64,000 bases of DNA from Thalassobellus sp050294475 (GCA_050294475.1 JBNKOE010000010.1:124001-188000); one strand, 5' to 3'; positions 17,868 through 26,404 are shown, numbered from the stretch's first letter. Numbers and translations are program-made. The notes: generated by a model from the sequence alone, not told the origin.

Positions 17868-18734
17868 TTATTTACCTGCTCTAAATAAATATTCTTTTTC
17901 TTCTGCGGTTAAACCATCATATCCACTTTTACTAATTTTATCTAAGATAATATCAATTTTTTTCTGATCATTAAACTCGTTAAAATCGGCTTTAGTATAA
18001 CCACCTACTTTACTTTTGTTTTTGTGCACCGTTTTTAAAGGCGACTTTTTTGAATATTTAAACATACTGGCTATACTATCCATTAAACGCTCAAAACCTT
18101 TACCAATATCATTGCCTTTAACTAATTGCTTAGCATACAAATAACCTAACAAAGCACCACCTAAATGCGCTAAATTTCCACCAGAATTACCATTAGGATT
18201 ATTTAGTCCAGCAAAAACTCCTAAAACATCAATAATTACAATAGCTAAACCAAAATACCAAAGCTTTATATTAAACGTAAAAAACCGAACATCTTGATTA
18301 GGCATGTATGCACAAAGAAATATTAACAAAGCTCTTATTGCTGCCGAAGCACCAACCAAACTCGTATTAAAACCAAATATACTTGGAAATAAGGTATAAC
18401 AAAGCATAAACAATAAACCACCTGAAATAGCCCCTAAAAAATAAATATTTAAGGCCATTTTAGGGCTAAACAAATTTAAAAACATACGTCCTATAAAGTA
18501 TAACCACAACATATTAAATAAAATATGTAAAAATTCGTAATGCAAAAATGCATAGCTAATAATTGCCCAAGGTCTTAAAATATAATCACCAAAATCTCCA
18601 GGTAATTCTAACCAACCTAAATACCTTTTAAAAAGCACCCCTACAACAAAAATTACCGCGTTAATAACAATAATTTTTTCTAACACATTTAAGTTAGATA
18701 GTTTTTCTTTTATGTCTTGAGAAAATGTCGTCAT
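17868..18734 (-). CDS. Rhomboid family intramembrane serine protease (variant GASA site)
   Basis: Protein of 288 aa from the ATG at 18734, which overlaps the stop of the preceding rhomboid by one base (TAATG). An upstream ATG at 18743 would add three residues. It has six or so membrane segments, an oxyanion-side Asn in HILFNMLWLYFIG, the Ser motif LVGASAAIRALL (Ser130) and His190 in LAHLGGALLGYLY. The usual GxSG has Ala in place of the final Gly. A soluble basic tail of about 80 residues follows and ends in a small helical zipper (GYDGLTAEEKEYLFRAGK) common in Bacteroidota rhomboids. It probably cleaves membrane proteins. Substrates are unknown. Confidence 0.88.
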   Translation of the reverse strand: MTTFSQDIKEKLSNLNVLEKIIVINAVIFVVGVLFKRYLGWLELPGDFGDYILRPWAIISYAFLHYEFLHILFNMLWLYFIGRMFLNLFSPKMALNIYFLGAISGGLLFMLCYTLFPSIFGFNTSLVGASAAIRALLIFLCAYMPNQDVRFFTFNIKLWYFGLAIVIIDVLGVFAGLNNPNGNSGGNLAHLGGALLGYLYAKQLVKGNDIGKGFERLMDSIASMFKYSKKSPLKTVHKNKSKVGGYTKADFNEFNDQKKIDIILDKISKSGYDGLTAEEKEYLFRAGK

Positions 18735-19483
18735 TAGTACCAACGATTTCTGTTAAACTGTGTTTTTTTCCAATACCACATAATAAAAAAACCTGTTAAT
18801 GCCCCACCAACGTGTGCAAAATGTGCCGTATTACTAGGGCTAAAAATAGAATGCCCTGAAAGTCCTGAAATTAAATCTAAAATAATAATACCAGGAATAA
18901 AGTATTTAGCTTTAATGGGAATTGGCAAAAAAATCATCATCAATTCTGCATTAGGATTCATCATGCCAAAAGCAGCCATAACTCCCATAATACAACCAGA
19001 AGCTCCAACCATACTTGAATTATATGCTGAAAACATACTCTGTAATTTTAAATGCTGAGCTTGGTTAATACCTTCGATTAACTGATTATTAGTAAGCATA
19101 TGTTTAATGTTTTCCGGTGATACTCCAGACTCTACTATAGCATTATAATTAGGAATATATTGAAAATAGTAAAACCCAACTTGAAACAAAACAGCTCCTA
19201 AACCCGCAGAAATATAAATAAACAAAAAACGTTTAGAGCCTAAAACCTGTTCAACGGGCGTACCAAACATCCAAAGGGCAAACATATTAAATAAAATATG
19301 TGTAACACTACCGTGCATAAACATGTGTGTTATTATTTGCCAAGGTTTAAATGCATCATTTTTAGGAAAATACATAGCAAACCATTCATAAAACAATTCA
19401 CCATTACCTATAGATAAAGTACCAATAAACATAATCACATTAATGATTATTAAATGTTTAACGGTTTCTGAAATCCTCATCAT
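18734..19483 (-). CDS. Rhomboid family intramembrane serine protease
   Basis: Protein of 249 aa with the complete rhomboid catalytic set: Asn66 in HILFNMFALWMFG, Ser162 in MVGASGCIMGVMAAFG and His224 in HFAHVGGALTGFF. A loop of about 45 polar residues between membrane helices (109-157) is an insertion compared with minimal rhomboids. It sits 3 bp after mutL and overlaps the second rhomboid, so mutL and both rhomboids are probably on one transcript. This copy, unlike the next, has the canonical GASG site. Confidence 0.92.
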   Translation of the reverse strand: MMRISETVKHLIIINVIMFIGTLSIGNGELFYEWFAMYFPKNDAFKPWQIITHMFMHGSVTHILFNMFALWMFGTPVEQVLGSKRFLFIYISAGLGAVLFQVGFYYFQYIPNYNAIVESGVSPENIKHMLTNNQLIEGINQAQHLKLQSMFSAYNSSMVGASGCIMGVMAAFGMMNPNAELMMIFLPIPIKAKYFIPGIIILDLISGLSGHSIFSPSNTAHFAHVGGALTGFFIMWYWKKTQFNRNRWY

Positions 19484-19486
19484 AAT

Positions 19487-21340
19487 TTATATAAATTTTT
19501 TATCTAATTCATCAACACTCATTGTAATAAAAGTTACTTTATTAGAAGGTGACACATTAGGTTCTTTACAAGCAAATAATTTATTTACTAAATGTTCTTG
19601 TTCATCTTTTTGTAATGATTGCCCAGTTTTAATTGCCAAACTTTTAGCCATCGATTTTGCTAATAAATCGGTGGCACTAAAATTACTATCGGGCACTTCA
19701 TTTTCGACATCACTAATTAATTGTTCTAAAATAATAGAAACTTCACTTTCTGGTACACCAACTGGCACACCTGTAATTTCTACCAACTCATCTTTAACGT
19801 TAGAAAACATAAATCCAGTATGTTCTAAGTCGTCTTTTAATTGCTGAATAACCACTATTTCTTGAGGTGAAAAATGAAGCTGAAGCGGAAACAATAATTG
19901 CTGACTCATAGCTTCTTTTACCGTTAAGTTTTTAAGAAAATCTTCATATAAAACACGTTGATGTGCTCGATGCTGATCGATAATCATCATTCCAGATTTA
20001 ATAGTGCTTACAACATATTTATTATGAAGCTGATAGGTTGTATGAGTATGCTCTACTTCCTTATCATTTTCAAAAATAGAAACTGTTTGCGATTCGCTTT
20101 CAAAACTTACTTCGCTAAAATCTTGCTCAATTTTATTGCCTTTAGATTCTAGTCCTACATATAAACTTTCCCAACTTGAAGCGGGCTCTTTTTTATAAGC
20201 CACTGCTCTAGCTTTAGAAGCAGTTTCTTCTTTAAACGGATTAAAACTTCTATCTATTTCTACTTTAGGAGTTTCTACACCATTTTTATTAGTATAACTA
20301 TACGGTGTATCTAAACTAGGATCGCGGTCAAAATCTAATACAGGTGCAATATTAAATTGCCCTAAACTATGTTTTACTGCCGAACGTAATAAAGCATATA
20401 GCGTATGTTCATCATCAAACTTAATTTCTGTTTTTGTTGGATGAATATTAATATCGATAGTTTGAGGATCTACCGTAAGGTTTAAAAAATAACTAGGATG
20501 TGTACCATTTTTTAACAAGCCTTCAAAAGCCGAAGAAATAGCATGATTTAAATACGCACTTTTTATAAAACGGTCGTTTACAAAAAAATACTGCTCGCCT
20601 CTTGTTTTTTTAGCAAACTCTGGTTTGCCAACAAACCCAGAAATTTTAAGTACTTCTGTATCTTCTTCAACGGGTACTAACTTTTCATTTGTTTTATTTC
20701 CAAAAATATTAACAATACGTTGTCTAAAATTACTAATAGGCAAATTAAACGTTTCGCTACCATTATTATAAAGTGCAAAACTAATATTTGGATGTGCCAA
20801 TGCTACACGATGAAATTCATCAATAACATGGCGTAATTCTACGGTATTAGATTTTAAAAAATTACGTCGTGCTGGAATATTAAAAAACAAATTTTTTACA
20901 GAAATTGATGTGCCCTGAGGTGTTACAATAACTTCTTGTGATATAACATTACTTCCTTCAATAACAATAACATTTCCAACATCATCACTTTCTTGCTTTG
21001 TTTTTAATTCTACATGTGCAATAGCTGCAATACTAGCTAAAGCTTCACCACGAAACCCTTTGGTGTGTAATTGAAACAAATCATCGGCTGTACGAATTTT
21101 AGAAGTTGCATGACGTTCAAAACTTAATCGCGCATCGGTATTGCTCATGCCTTTACCATCATCTATAACTTGCACAAGCGTTTTACCTGCGTCTTTTACA
21201 ATAAGTTTAATTGAAGTAGCTCCAGCATCAATAGCATTTTCAAGAAGTTCTTTTACTACTGAAGCTGGGCGTTGTACAACTTCACCAGCAGCTATTTGAT
21301 TTGCTACATGGTCGGGTAAAAGCTGTATGATGTCTGCCAT
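19487..21340 (-). CDS. mutL: DNA mismatch repair protein MutL
   Basis: Protein of 617 aa. The N-terminal GHKL ATPase has ELLENAIDAGAT (33-42), DDGKGM (60-65), GFRGEAL (95-101) and the TSISVKNLFFNIPARR loop. The C-terminal dimerisation domain starts near 430. There the endonuclease motif reads DQHRAHQRVLYE, where canonical endonucleolytic MutL has DQHAxxExxxxE, so the first Glu is Gln. The C-terminal GRP motif is replaced by CKEPNVSPSNKVTF. The protein may therefore coordinate repair without nicking, or use other ligands. It acts after MutS in mismatch repair. Confidence 0.96.
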   Translation of the reverse strand: MADIIQLLPDHVANQIAAGEVVQRPASVVKELLENAIDAGATSIKLIVKDAGKTLVQVIDDGKGMSNTDARLSFERHATSKIRTADDLFQLHTKGFRGEALASIAAIAHVELKTKQESDDVGNVIVIEGSNVISQEVIVTPQGTSISVKNLFFNIPARRNFLKSNTVELRHVIDEFHRVALAHPNISFALYNNGSETFNLPISNFRQRIVNIFGNKTNEKLVPVEEDTEVLKISGFVGKPEFAKKTRGEQYFFVNDRFIKSAYLNHAISSAFEGLLKNGTHPSYFLNLTVDPQTIDINIHPTKTEIKFDDEHTLYALLRSAVKHSLGQFNIAPVLDFDRDPSLDTPYSYTNKNGVETPKVEIDRSFNPFKEETASKARAVAYKKEPASSWESLYVGLESKGNKIEQDFSEVSFESESQTVSIFENDKEVEHTHTTYQLHNKYVVSTIKSGMMIIDQHRAHQRVLYEDFLKNLTVKEAMSQQLLFPLQLHFSPQEIVVIQQLKDDLEHTGFMFSNVKDELVEITGVPVGVPESEVSIILEQLISDVENEVPDSNFSATDLLAKSMAKSLAIKTGQSLQKDEQEHLVNKLFACKEPNVSPSNKVTFITMSVDELDKKFI

Positions 21341-21343
21341 ATA

Positions 21344-21631
21344 TTATTTAGGTAAAAATATAGATAAATCGAAATCGATAATAAAAAGAAATATTAAAAC
21401 AAGTACAGCTACTATAATTAGAATACGCCTGTTAGCCTCTTTATCTCGATTGGTTTTTAATTCATTTAAAGCATTATTAATCTTAGTTTTTAAACCATTA
21501 TTATTGCCAACCGTAGTTCTATACTCATCAAATTTATGTTTAATTTCATAAGGGTTACCTTGTCCTTTATCATCGTAAAAACGAGGCGTATAACTAAACT
21601 TTTTATTTTTGCGCAATTTTAAGATTCCCAT
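21344..21631 (-). CDS. Small membrane protein, paralog A
   Basis: Protein of 95 aa that starts with MGILKLRKNKKFSYTPRFYD, continues with a charged helix (INNALNELKTNRDKEANRR) and ends in one membrane segment (ILIIVAVLVLIFLFIIDF). It shares the RKNKxFxYxPRF box with the next gene upstream, so the two are paralogs. Proteins like this near ribH have sometimes been named riboflavin synthase subunits by position, but nothing in this sequence supports that. It lies 3 bp before mutL and is probably cotranscribed. Function unknown. Confidence 0.75.
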   Translation of the reverse strand: MGILKLRKNKKFSYTPRFYDDKGQGNPYEIKHKFDEYRTTVGNNNGLKTKINNALNELKTNRDKEANRRILIIVAVLVLIFLFIIDFDLSIFLPK

Positions 21632-21649
21632 AATTTCTAAGTTTTTAAG

Positions 21650-21898
21650 TTACATGTATCTTTTTTCTAATAAATACATACAAATCAATAATAATACCAA
21701 AATAAATATTAAAGTACCTATTGATAAAGTCCCTCTTACTTTACGTTTACTGCCTTGTTTCCATTTAGAAGCAAAATCTTTTTCATTAGAAGCCTCCGAA
21801 TTAGAATTAAATTCTTCTTCTTTTGAAAATCTAGGTCGGTAATTAAACGTTTTATTTTTACGCTGTTTAAACAAAGTGTATGAATGCTTATGACTCAA
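21650..21898 (-). CDS. Small membrane protein, paralog B
   Basis: Protein of 82 aa with QRKNKTFNYRPRFSKEEEF near the N terminus, a Ser/Lys-rich middle (SKWKQGSKRKVRG) and a C-terminal membrane helix (IGTLIFILVLLLICMYLL). The N-terminal box and the layout match paralog A 18 bp downstream. Both look like tail-anchored proteins with a basic cytoplasmic domain that could bind an acidic partner or nucleic acid, which is inference. No family name is known to me. Confidence 0.65.
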   Translation of the reverse strand: MSHKHSYTLFKQRKNKTFNYRPRFSKEEEFNSNSEASNEKDFASKWKQGSKRKVRGTLSIGTLIFILVLLLICMYLLEKRYM

Positions 21899-21991
21899 AA
21901 ATACTTAAAAATAGGGAGAAACTAAGAATTGAAATGCCAAAAATTGTTAACAAAGCACCTTAAGAAAATACAATTAGAATAATAAAAACGA

Positions 21992-22477
21992 CTAACTATT
22001 ATTTCTTAATTCTGCCATTTTTATAGCTGCAATAGCAGCTTCAGTACCTTTATTACCGTGTTTTCCTCCTGAACGATCAATAGCTTGTTGCATATTATTA
22101 TCTGTAAGCACACAGAAAATTACAGGTGTTTCATGTAAAACATTAAGGTCTTTAATACCTTGAGAAACACCTTCGCAAACAAAATCGAAATGTTTGGTTT
22201 CACCTTGAATAACACTCCCAATAGCAATAACGGCATTAACCATTTGTTCTTGCATTTTCTTACTACCGTAGATAAGCTCGAAACTACCAGGCACATTCCA
22301 ACGTATTATATTATTTGGCAATACACCATTTTCTATTAAAGCATCATAAGCTCCTTGAAACAAACCTTCTGTAATAGTACCATTCCACTCTGAAACAACA
22401 ATCCCAAACCGATATTTACTCGCGTTTGGGATTGTTGCTTTATCGTAATCTGATAAATTTTTATTTATAGTAGCCAT
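21992..22477 (-). CDS. ribH: 6,7-dimethyl-8-ribityllumazine synthase
   Basis: Protein of 161 aa, full length. Family motifs: RFGIVVSEWNGTITEGLFQGA (substrate Trp/Asn loop), WNVPGSFELIYGSKKM, IAIGSVIQGETKHFDFVCEGVSQGI (catalytic His in KHFD) and GNKGTEAAIAAIKMAEL. It condenses the ribityl-aminouracil with dihydroxybutanone phosphate in riboflavin synthesis and assembles into pentamers or capsids. It follows the TPR gene by 19 bp. No FMN riboswitch is visible ahead of it. Confidence 0.96.
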   Translation of the reverse strand: MATINKNLSDYDKATIPNASKYRFGIVVSEWNGTITEGLFQGAYDALIENGVLPNNIIRWNVPGSFELIYGSKKMQEQMVNAVIAIGSVIQGETKHFDFVCEGVSQGIKDLNVLHETPVIFCVLTDNNMQQAIDRSGGKHGNKGTEAAIAAIKMAELRNNS

Positions 22478-22496
22478 TTTATATCAAAATTGATAC

Positions 22497-23267
22497 TTAT
22501 TTATTTGCTAAAACTTGCGCTTTTCCAATAAACACATCTACAGTAGAAGCTTCATTAGAATTTGGAAAGTCTTCTTTTATTTTTTCAAAATAAGATAATG
22601 CTTTATCTGCTTTTCCTAAATCTAAGGCAATAGCACCTGCTTTGTATAAATACATTGGCGTAGTATACTCGTTGTTACGCATATTAGCAGCTTCCTCATA
22701 ATACTCTAAAGCATCATCTTTTTGATTTAATTGCACAAAAGCATCTCCAATATTTCCTTTAGCTAAAGGTGCTAAAATTTCGTCATCACTTGTAAAGTTA
22801 CTCAAATACTCAACGGCATTCTTGTAATCTTTTAATCTTAAATAAGCAGTACCTGCATAATAGTTAGCTAAATTAGCTGCTGGTGTTCCGCTATACTCTT
22901 CAATTATATCAAGCATACCAAACTTACCTTCTCCTCCTTTTAATGCTAAATTAAATAAAGAATCTTTTTCTGTACCAGTTACCGCTTCATCAAAATATTT
23001 TTGAGCTTGAAACATATCGTTCATAGCATTTACCTCTTTTGGTTTTGCTATATACTCTTTATATGCTAAAGACCCTAAAACTACAACAGCTACAAGTCCT
23101 ATGATAATGAAAATGTATTTCTGATTCTTAGCTACAAAATCTTCTGTTTTAGATGCCGTTTCATCTAAAGTATTAAATACTTCTGCCGTTGTAGAACCTT
23201 CTTCTATATTATGTTCTTTCTCTACTTTATTTTTAGGTTTATAACCTCTTTTATTATAAGTTGCCAT
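22497..23267 (-). CDS. Tetratricopeptide repeat membrane protein
   Basis: Protein of 256 aa. A basic cytoplasmic N terminus of about 48 residues precedes one membrane helix (KYIFIIIGLVAVVVLGSLAYKEYI), so the rest lies in the periplasm. Four or so TPR-like helical repeats follow (AANLANYYAGTAYLRLKDYKNAVEYL, AKGNIGDAFVQLNQKDDALEYYEEAA, YKAGAIALDLGKADKALSYFEKI). The layout resembles YfgM/BamD-like scaffolds. Its partner is unknown. It is the first gene of the ribH-mutL operon, with a promoter element 26 nt upstream. Confidence 0.85.
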   Translation of the reverse strand: MATYNKRGYKPKNKVEKEHNIEEGSTTAEVFNTLDETASKTEDFVAKNQKYIFIIIGLVAVVVLGSLAYKEYIAKPKEVNAMNDMFQAQKYFDEAVTGTEKDSLFNLALKGGEGKFGMLDIIEEYSGTPAANLANYYAGTAYLRLKDYKNAVEYLSNFTSDDEILAPLAKGNIGDAFVQLNQKDDALEYYEEAANMRNNEYTTPMYLYKAGAIALDLGKADKALSYFEKIKEDFPNSNEASTVDVFIGKAQVLANK

Positions 23268-23292
23268 TTATTCTTTCTAAATTAATGTGGCG

Positions 23293-23300
23293 CAAAAATA
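23293..23300 (-). promoter_or_regulatory. -7 promoter element for the TPR-ribH-mutL operon
   Basis: The minus strand reads TATTTTTG, an exact TAnnTTTG match, 25 nt before the start codon at 23267. The -33 box is not clear. Confidence 0.5.
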
Positions 23301-23405
23301 TAATTTTTCTTCATAACTAAAAGGGTATTTATTTGATATTTTTCAATAATTTGCACTTCTTTTTAAGAATCACAAGTTCGACACACATAATAAGTTGCCT
23401 TTTTT

Positions 23406-24485
23406 ATGATTTTGAAATCACTTTCATTACTTAATTACAAGAATTTTGATAGTAAAACCTTTGCTTTCAACGAAAAAATAAATTGTATCGTTGGCAATAA
23501 TGGTATTGGGAAAACAAATGTTTTAGATGCTATTTATCATTTATCTTTTGGAAAAAGTTATTTTAATCCAGTAGCAACTCAAAATATTAAACACGATGAA
23601 GATTTTTTTGTTATAAACGGTGATTATGAAAAAGAAAGCAAACCCGAAAAAGTTATTGTTAGTTTAAAACGCGGACAACAAAAAGTAATAAAACGAAACG
23701 GAAAAGCTTATGAAAAATTTAGTGAGCACATTGGCTTTTTACCGCTTGTTATTATTTCGCCAGCCGATAGAGATTTAATTATAGAAGGAAGTAACACCCG
23801 AAGAAAATTTATAGACAGTGTTATTTCTCAAAGCGACAAAAGCTACTTAAACTATTTAATAAATTATAATAAAATTCTAGCGCAGCGAAATGCTTTACTA
23901 AAATATTTCGCACTAAATCACACCTATAATAAAGACACTTTAGATGTTTACAATAAACAACTATCAGACTATGGTTCTCAAATTTTTGAAAAACGTGATG
24001 CTTTTTTAAAAGAGTTTATACCCATTTTTAAATCGCGCTACGAAGCTATTAGCAATGGCAACGAAGTGGTCGATTTAAAATACCATAGCGATTTGTTTGA
24101 AAATGATTTAAACACACTGTTGCAACAAGTTATTAACAAAGATAAAGCCCTACAATACACAAGTGTTGGCGTTCATAAAGACGATTTACATTTTAATATA
24201 GAAGCGCATCCTATTAAAAAATTTGGTAGTCAAGGTCAACAAAAATCATTTTTAATAGCATTAAAATTAGCACAGTTCGATTTTATAAAAGCGCAAAGCA
24301 AAGTGAATCCTATTTTATTATTAGATGATATTTTTGATAAATTAGACGAAAATCGTGTTGCTCAAATTATTAAACTAGTAGATGATGAGAATTTCGGACA
24401 ACTATTTATAAGCGATACACATGCCGAACGTACCGAAGCTGCTGTTAAGCAAGTACACCAGTCGTATGAAATTTTTAAGTTATAA
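23406..24485 (+). CDS. recF: DNA replication and repair protein RecF
   Basis: Protein of 359 aa. Walker A GNNGIGKTNVLDAI, the RecF segment FLPLVIISPADRDLIIEGSNTRRKFID, the ABC signature FGSQGQQKSFLIALKLAQ and Walker B ILLLDDIFDKLD are all present and in order. RecF binds gapped DNA and helps load RecA with RecO and RecR. It is divergent from the TPR gene across 138 bp. The next gene starts 12 bp downstream. Confidence 0.95.
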   Translation: MILKSLSLLNYKNFDSKTFAFNEKINCIVGNNGIGKTNVLDAIYHLSFGKSYFNPVATQNIKHDEDFFVINGDYEKESKPEKVIVSLKRGQQKVIKRNGKAYEKFSEHIGFLPLVIISPADRDLIIEGSNTRRKFIDSVISQSDKSYLNYLINYNKILAQRNALLKYFALNHTYNKDTLDVYNKQLSDYGSQIFEKRDAFLKEFIPIFKSRYEAISNGNEVVDLKYHSDLFENDLNTLLQQVINKDKALQYTSVGVHKDDLHFNIEAHPIKKFGSQGQQKSFLIALKLAQFDFIKAQSKVNPILLLDDIFDKLDENRVAQIIKLVDDENFGQLFISDTHAERTEAAVKQVHQSYEIFKL

Positions 24486-24497
24486 AGCATAAAAGTA

Positions 24498-25139
24498 ATG
24501 ATAGAAAAATTTCTAAAAGCAAAGCATTGGCAAATATTTATTTTAATGATTGGAATCCCCATATTATTTCAATTTTTTATGATGTTCTCAATGTTTTTAA
24601 GTTTCCAAACAGAAACAAATCCTGATCCAGAAGCAATAATAAGTATGTTTAAGTTTTTCCCGATTATAATAATTCTCTATATCTGCGTATTTTTTAGTTG
24701 GTTTTGGTCAATTGCAATTGGCTTACAAAATAAGCTTCCTGAAGGAATAAAAATGAAAACAAAAAAGTTTAAAATATTCTTTTTTATACCACTTGTTTAT
24801 ATAACATTAATTTCAATTGGAATAGGATTAATCTTTTCAGGTTTTATAAGGGGCAATAATTTTTTTCCAAATAATTTATGGTTTTTAATACCATTAATAA
24901 TTCTTCCATTACATTTATTTTCGGTGTTTTGTATGTTTTATATGCTTTATTTTTGCTCAAAAACCATAAAAACTGTAGAACTTCAAAGAGAAGTTTCATT
25001 TGGAGATTTTATAGGAGAATTTTTCGGATTATGGTTTTACTTTATTGGAATATGGTTTATTCAACCTAAAATCAATAAGCTTTCAAAAAATAAAATTGAA
25101 ACTATAGACGATATTGGAAAAACTGACAATATTTATTAA
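24498..25139 (+). CDS. Uncharacterised multi-pass membrane protein
   Basis: Protein of 213 aa with four strong membrane segments (near 12-34, 51-72, 88-108 and 122-148) and a C-terminal FGLWFYFIGIWFIQPKIN segment. This last motif recurs in hypothetical membrane proteins of flavobacteria. No catalytic pattern is evident. It sits between recF and the DUF721 gene, which are commonly adjacent, so it is probably a later insertion in the operon. Function unknown. Confidence 0.75.
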   Translation: MIEKFLKAKHWQIFILMIGIPILFQFFMMFSMFLSFQTETNPDPEAIISMFKFFPIIIILYICVFFSWFWSIAIGLQNKLPEGIKMKTKKFKIFFFIPLVYITLISIGIGLIFSGFIRGNNFFPNNLWFLIPLIILPLHLFSVFCMFYMLYFCSKTIKTVELQREVSFGDFIGEFFGLWFYFIGIWFIQPKINKLSKNKIETIDDIGKTDNIY

Positions 25140-25148
25140 ATAATACTT

Positions 25149-25445
25149 ATGGCAAAACGTAACAACGAACACATCAGTATAAGTGACGCATTAAAAGAAT
25201 TTGTAGAAACCAATAAATTAGAAAAAGGCTTAGATAAAGTAAATGTTGCAGATGCTTGGGTTAGCCTAATGGGCAATGGCGTTAATAATTATACTACATC
25301 AATAAATTTAGAACGAGACACCTTATATATTCAATTAAGCTCTAGTGTTTTAAGAGAAGAATTAAGCTATGGAAAACAAAAAATAATTAACATGCTTAAC
25401 GAAGAATTAGGAAAAGAAATTATTAAAAAACTGGTACTCCGATAA
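25149..25445 (+). CDS. DUF721 (DciA-like) protein
   Basis: Protein of 98 aa with the DUF721 pattern: ISDALKEFVETNKLEKGLDKVNVADAW, VNNYTTSINLERDTLYIQLSSSVLREELSYGKQKIINMLNEELG, and the C-terminal IKKLVLR. The family includes DciA, a loader of the replicative helicase DnaB, and members are often beside recF and other replication genes. This copy is the short KH-like domain only. Whether it acts in helicase loading here is inferred from family and context. Confidence 0.82.
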   Translation: MAKRNNEHISISDALKEFVETNKLEKGLDKVNVADAWVSLMGNGVNNYTTSINLERDTLYIQLSSSVLREELSYGKQKIINMLNEELGKEIIKKLVLR

Positions 25446-25507
25446 TTACACACGTACAAATAATCAAAATATTTTTAATAAAAACAAAAAGCTATTATTA
25501 TTTACAC

Positions 25508-25515
25508 TATCTTTG
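25508..25515 (+). promoter_or_regulatory. -7 promoter element of the first cold-shock gene
   Basis: TATCTTTG matches TAnnTTTG exactly. It is 27 nt before the ATG at 25543. It also argues against starting the protein at the TTG at 25513, which lies inside the element. Confidence 0.6.
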
Positions 25516-25542
25516 AAACTTAATTATTTTAATACAAATACA

Positions 25543-25734
25543 ATGAGTAAAGGTACCGTAAAATTCTTCAACGATTCAAAAGGTTTTGGATTTATCACTG
25601 AAGATGACAACAACAAAGAACATTTCGTACACATTTCAGGACTTATCGATGAAATTCGTGAAGGTGATGCAGTTGAATTCGATCTACAAGAAGGTAGAAA
25701 AGGATTAAACGCCGTAAACGTAAAAGTAATCTAA
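25543..25734 (+). CDS. Cold-shock protein, copy 1
   Basis: Protein of 63 aa from the ATG at 25543. A TTG 30 bp upstream is in frame but lies in the promoter. It is a single OB-fold cold-shock domain with RNP1 KGFGFI and RNP2 EHFVHIS, starting MSKGTVKFFNDSKG. Such proteins bind single-stranded RNA and act as RNA chaperones. It differs from copy 2 by about four residues. It has its own promoter and terminator. Confidence 0.95.
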   Translation: MSKGTVKFFNDSKGFGFITEDDNNKEHFVHISGLIDEIREGDAVEFDLQEGRKGLNAVNVKVI

Positions 25735-25759
25735 GATATATACTTTAACAATTACAATT

Positions 25760-25793
25760 AAAAGTCTATCAATCAATTTGATAGACTTTTTTT
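25760..25793 (+). terminator. Terminator of cold-shock copy 1
   Basis: A 13-bp stem (25760-25772 with 25778-25790) and 5-nt loop are followed by a T run to 25793. The preceding 3' untranslated text is nearly identical to that after copy 2. Confidence 0.85.
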
Positions 25794-25861
25794 GTTTTTA
25801 GCCATTACTAACTTAATTGGGGCTACCTTTACATATTAATTATAATTTTAATATTTAAACA

Positions 25862-26053
25862 ATGAGTAAAGGAACAGTAAAATTCTTCAATGATTCTAAA
25901 GGATTTGGATTTATTACAGAAGAAGACAACAACAAAGAACATTTTGTACACATCTCAGGACTTATCGATGAAATTCGTGAAGGTGATGCCGTAGAATTCA
26001 ATTTAGAAGAAGGCAAAAAAGGACTAAACGCCGTAAACGTAAAAGTAATCTAA
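25862..26053 (+). CDS. Cold-shock protein, copy 2
   Basis: Protein of 63 aa, a cold-shock domain with RNP1 KGFGFI and RNP2 EHFVHIS. It differs from copy 1 mainly at EEDNN for EDDNN and in NLEEGKKG for DLQEGRKG. The region upstream has TACCTTTA, a weaker -7 match, so expression may differ from the other copies. The shared 3' untranslated region shows that it arose with copy 1 by tandem duplication. Confidence 0.95.
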   Translation: MSKGTVKFFNDSKGFGFITEEDNNKEHFVHISGLIDEIREGDAVEFNLEEGKKGLNAVNVKVI

Positions 26054-26078
26054 ACATATACTTTAACAATTACAACTT

Positions 26079-26114
26079 AAAAGTCTGTCAAAAATATTTG
26101 ACAGACTTTTTTTT
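26079..26114 (+). terminator. Terminator of cold-shock copy 2
   Basis: A perfect 14-bp stem (26079-26092 with 26097-26110, loop AATA) ends in a run of eight T. Confidence 0.88.
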
Positions 26115-26168
26115 ATTTCCTATCTTTTCATCGCACAACTCACTGTTAAGTAGATTATTATTTGGCAT

Positions 26169-26176
26169 TAAGTTTG
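26169..26176 (+). promoter_or_regulatory. -7 promoter element of the third cold-shock gene
   Basis: TAAGTTTG matches TAnnTTTG and lies 37 nt before the ATG at 26213. Confidence 0.5.
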
Positions 26177-26212
26177 CAAACCAATTAGTAATTAATTTAA
26201 TATTTTGAAACA

Positions 26213-26404
26213 ATGAGTAAAGGAACAGTAAAATTCTTCAACGATTCTAAAGGATTCGGATTTATAATAGAAGAAGGTTCGCAAAAGGAACATTTTGTTC
26301 ACATTTCTGGATTAATCGACGAAATTCGCGAAGGCGATGTAGTTGAATTTGATTTACAGGAAGGTAGAAAAGGTTTAAACGCAGTAAATGTAAAAGTAGT
26401 TTAA
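26213..26404 (+). CDS. Cold-shock protein, copy 3
   Basis: Protein of 63 aa, a cold-shock domain like copies 1 and 2 but with EEGSQKEHF in the loop between the RNP motifs and KVV at the end. Its flanking DNA is not duplicated from the other two, so this is the older branch of the trio. It has its own promoter and a terminator shared with the convergent ndk gene. Confidence 0.95.
   Translation: MSKGTVKFFNDSKGFGFIIEEGSQKEHFVHISGLIDEIREGDVVEFDLQEGRKGLNAVNVKVV

Noticed and set aside
19443..20152. Plus-strand open frames opposite mutL
   Set aside because: They lie wholly antisense to mutL coding sequence and look like mirror frames of a low-GC gene.
22478..23405. FMN riboswitch ahead of ribH
   Set aside because: ribH follows the TPR gene by 19 bp and no conserved RFN elements are seen upstream of either gene.
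25543..26404. Repeated blocks that might suggest a CRISPR array
   Set aside because: The repeats are three full cold-shock genes of 192 bp with promoters and terminators. Short direct repeats with unique spacers are absent here and elsewhere in the window.
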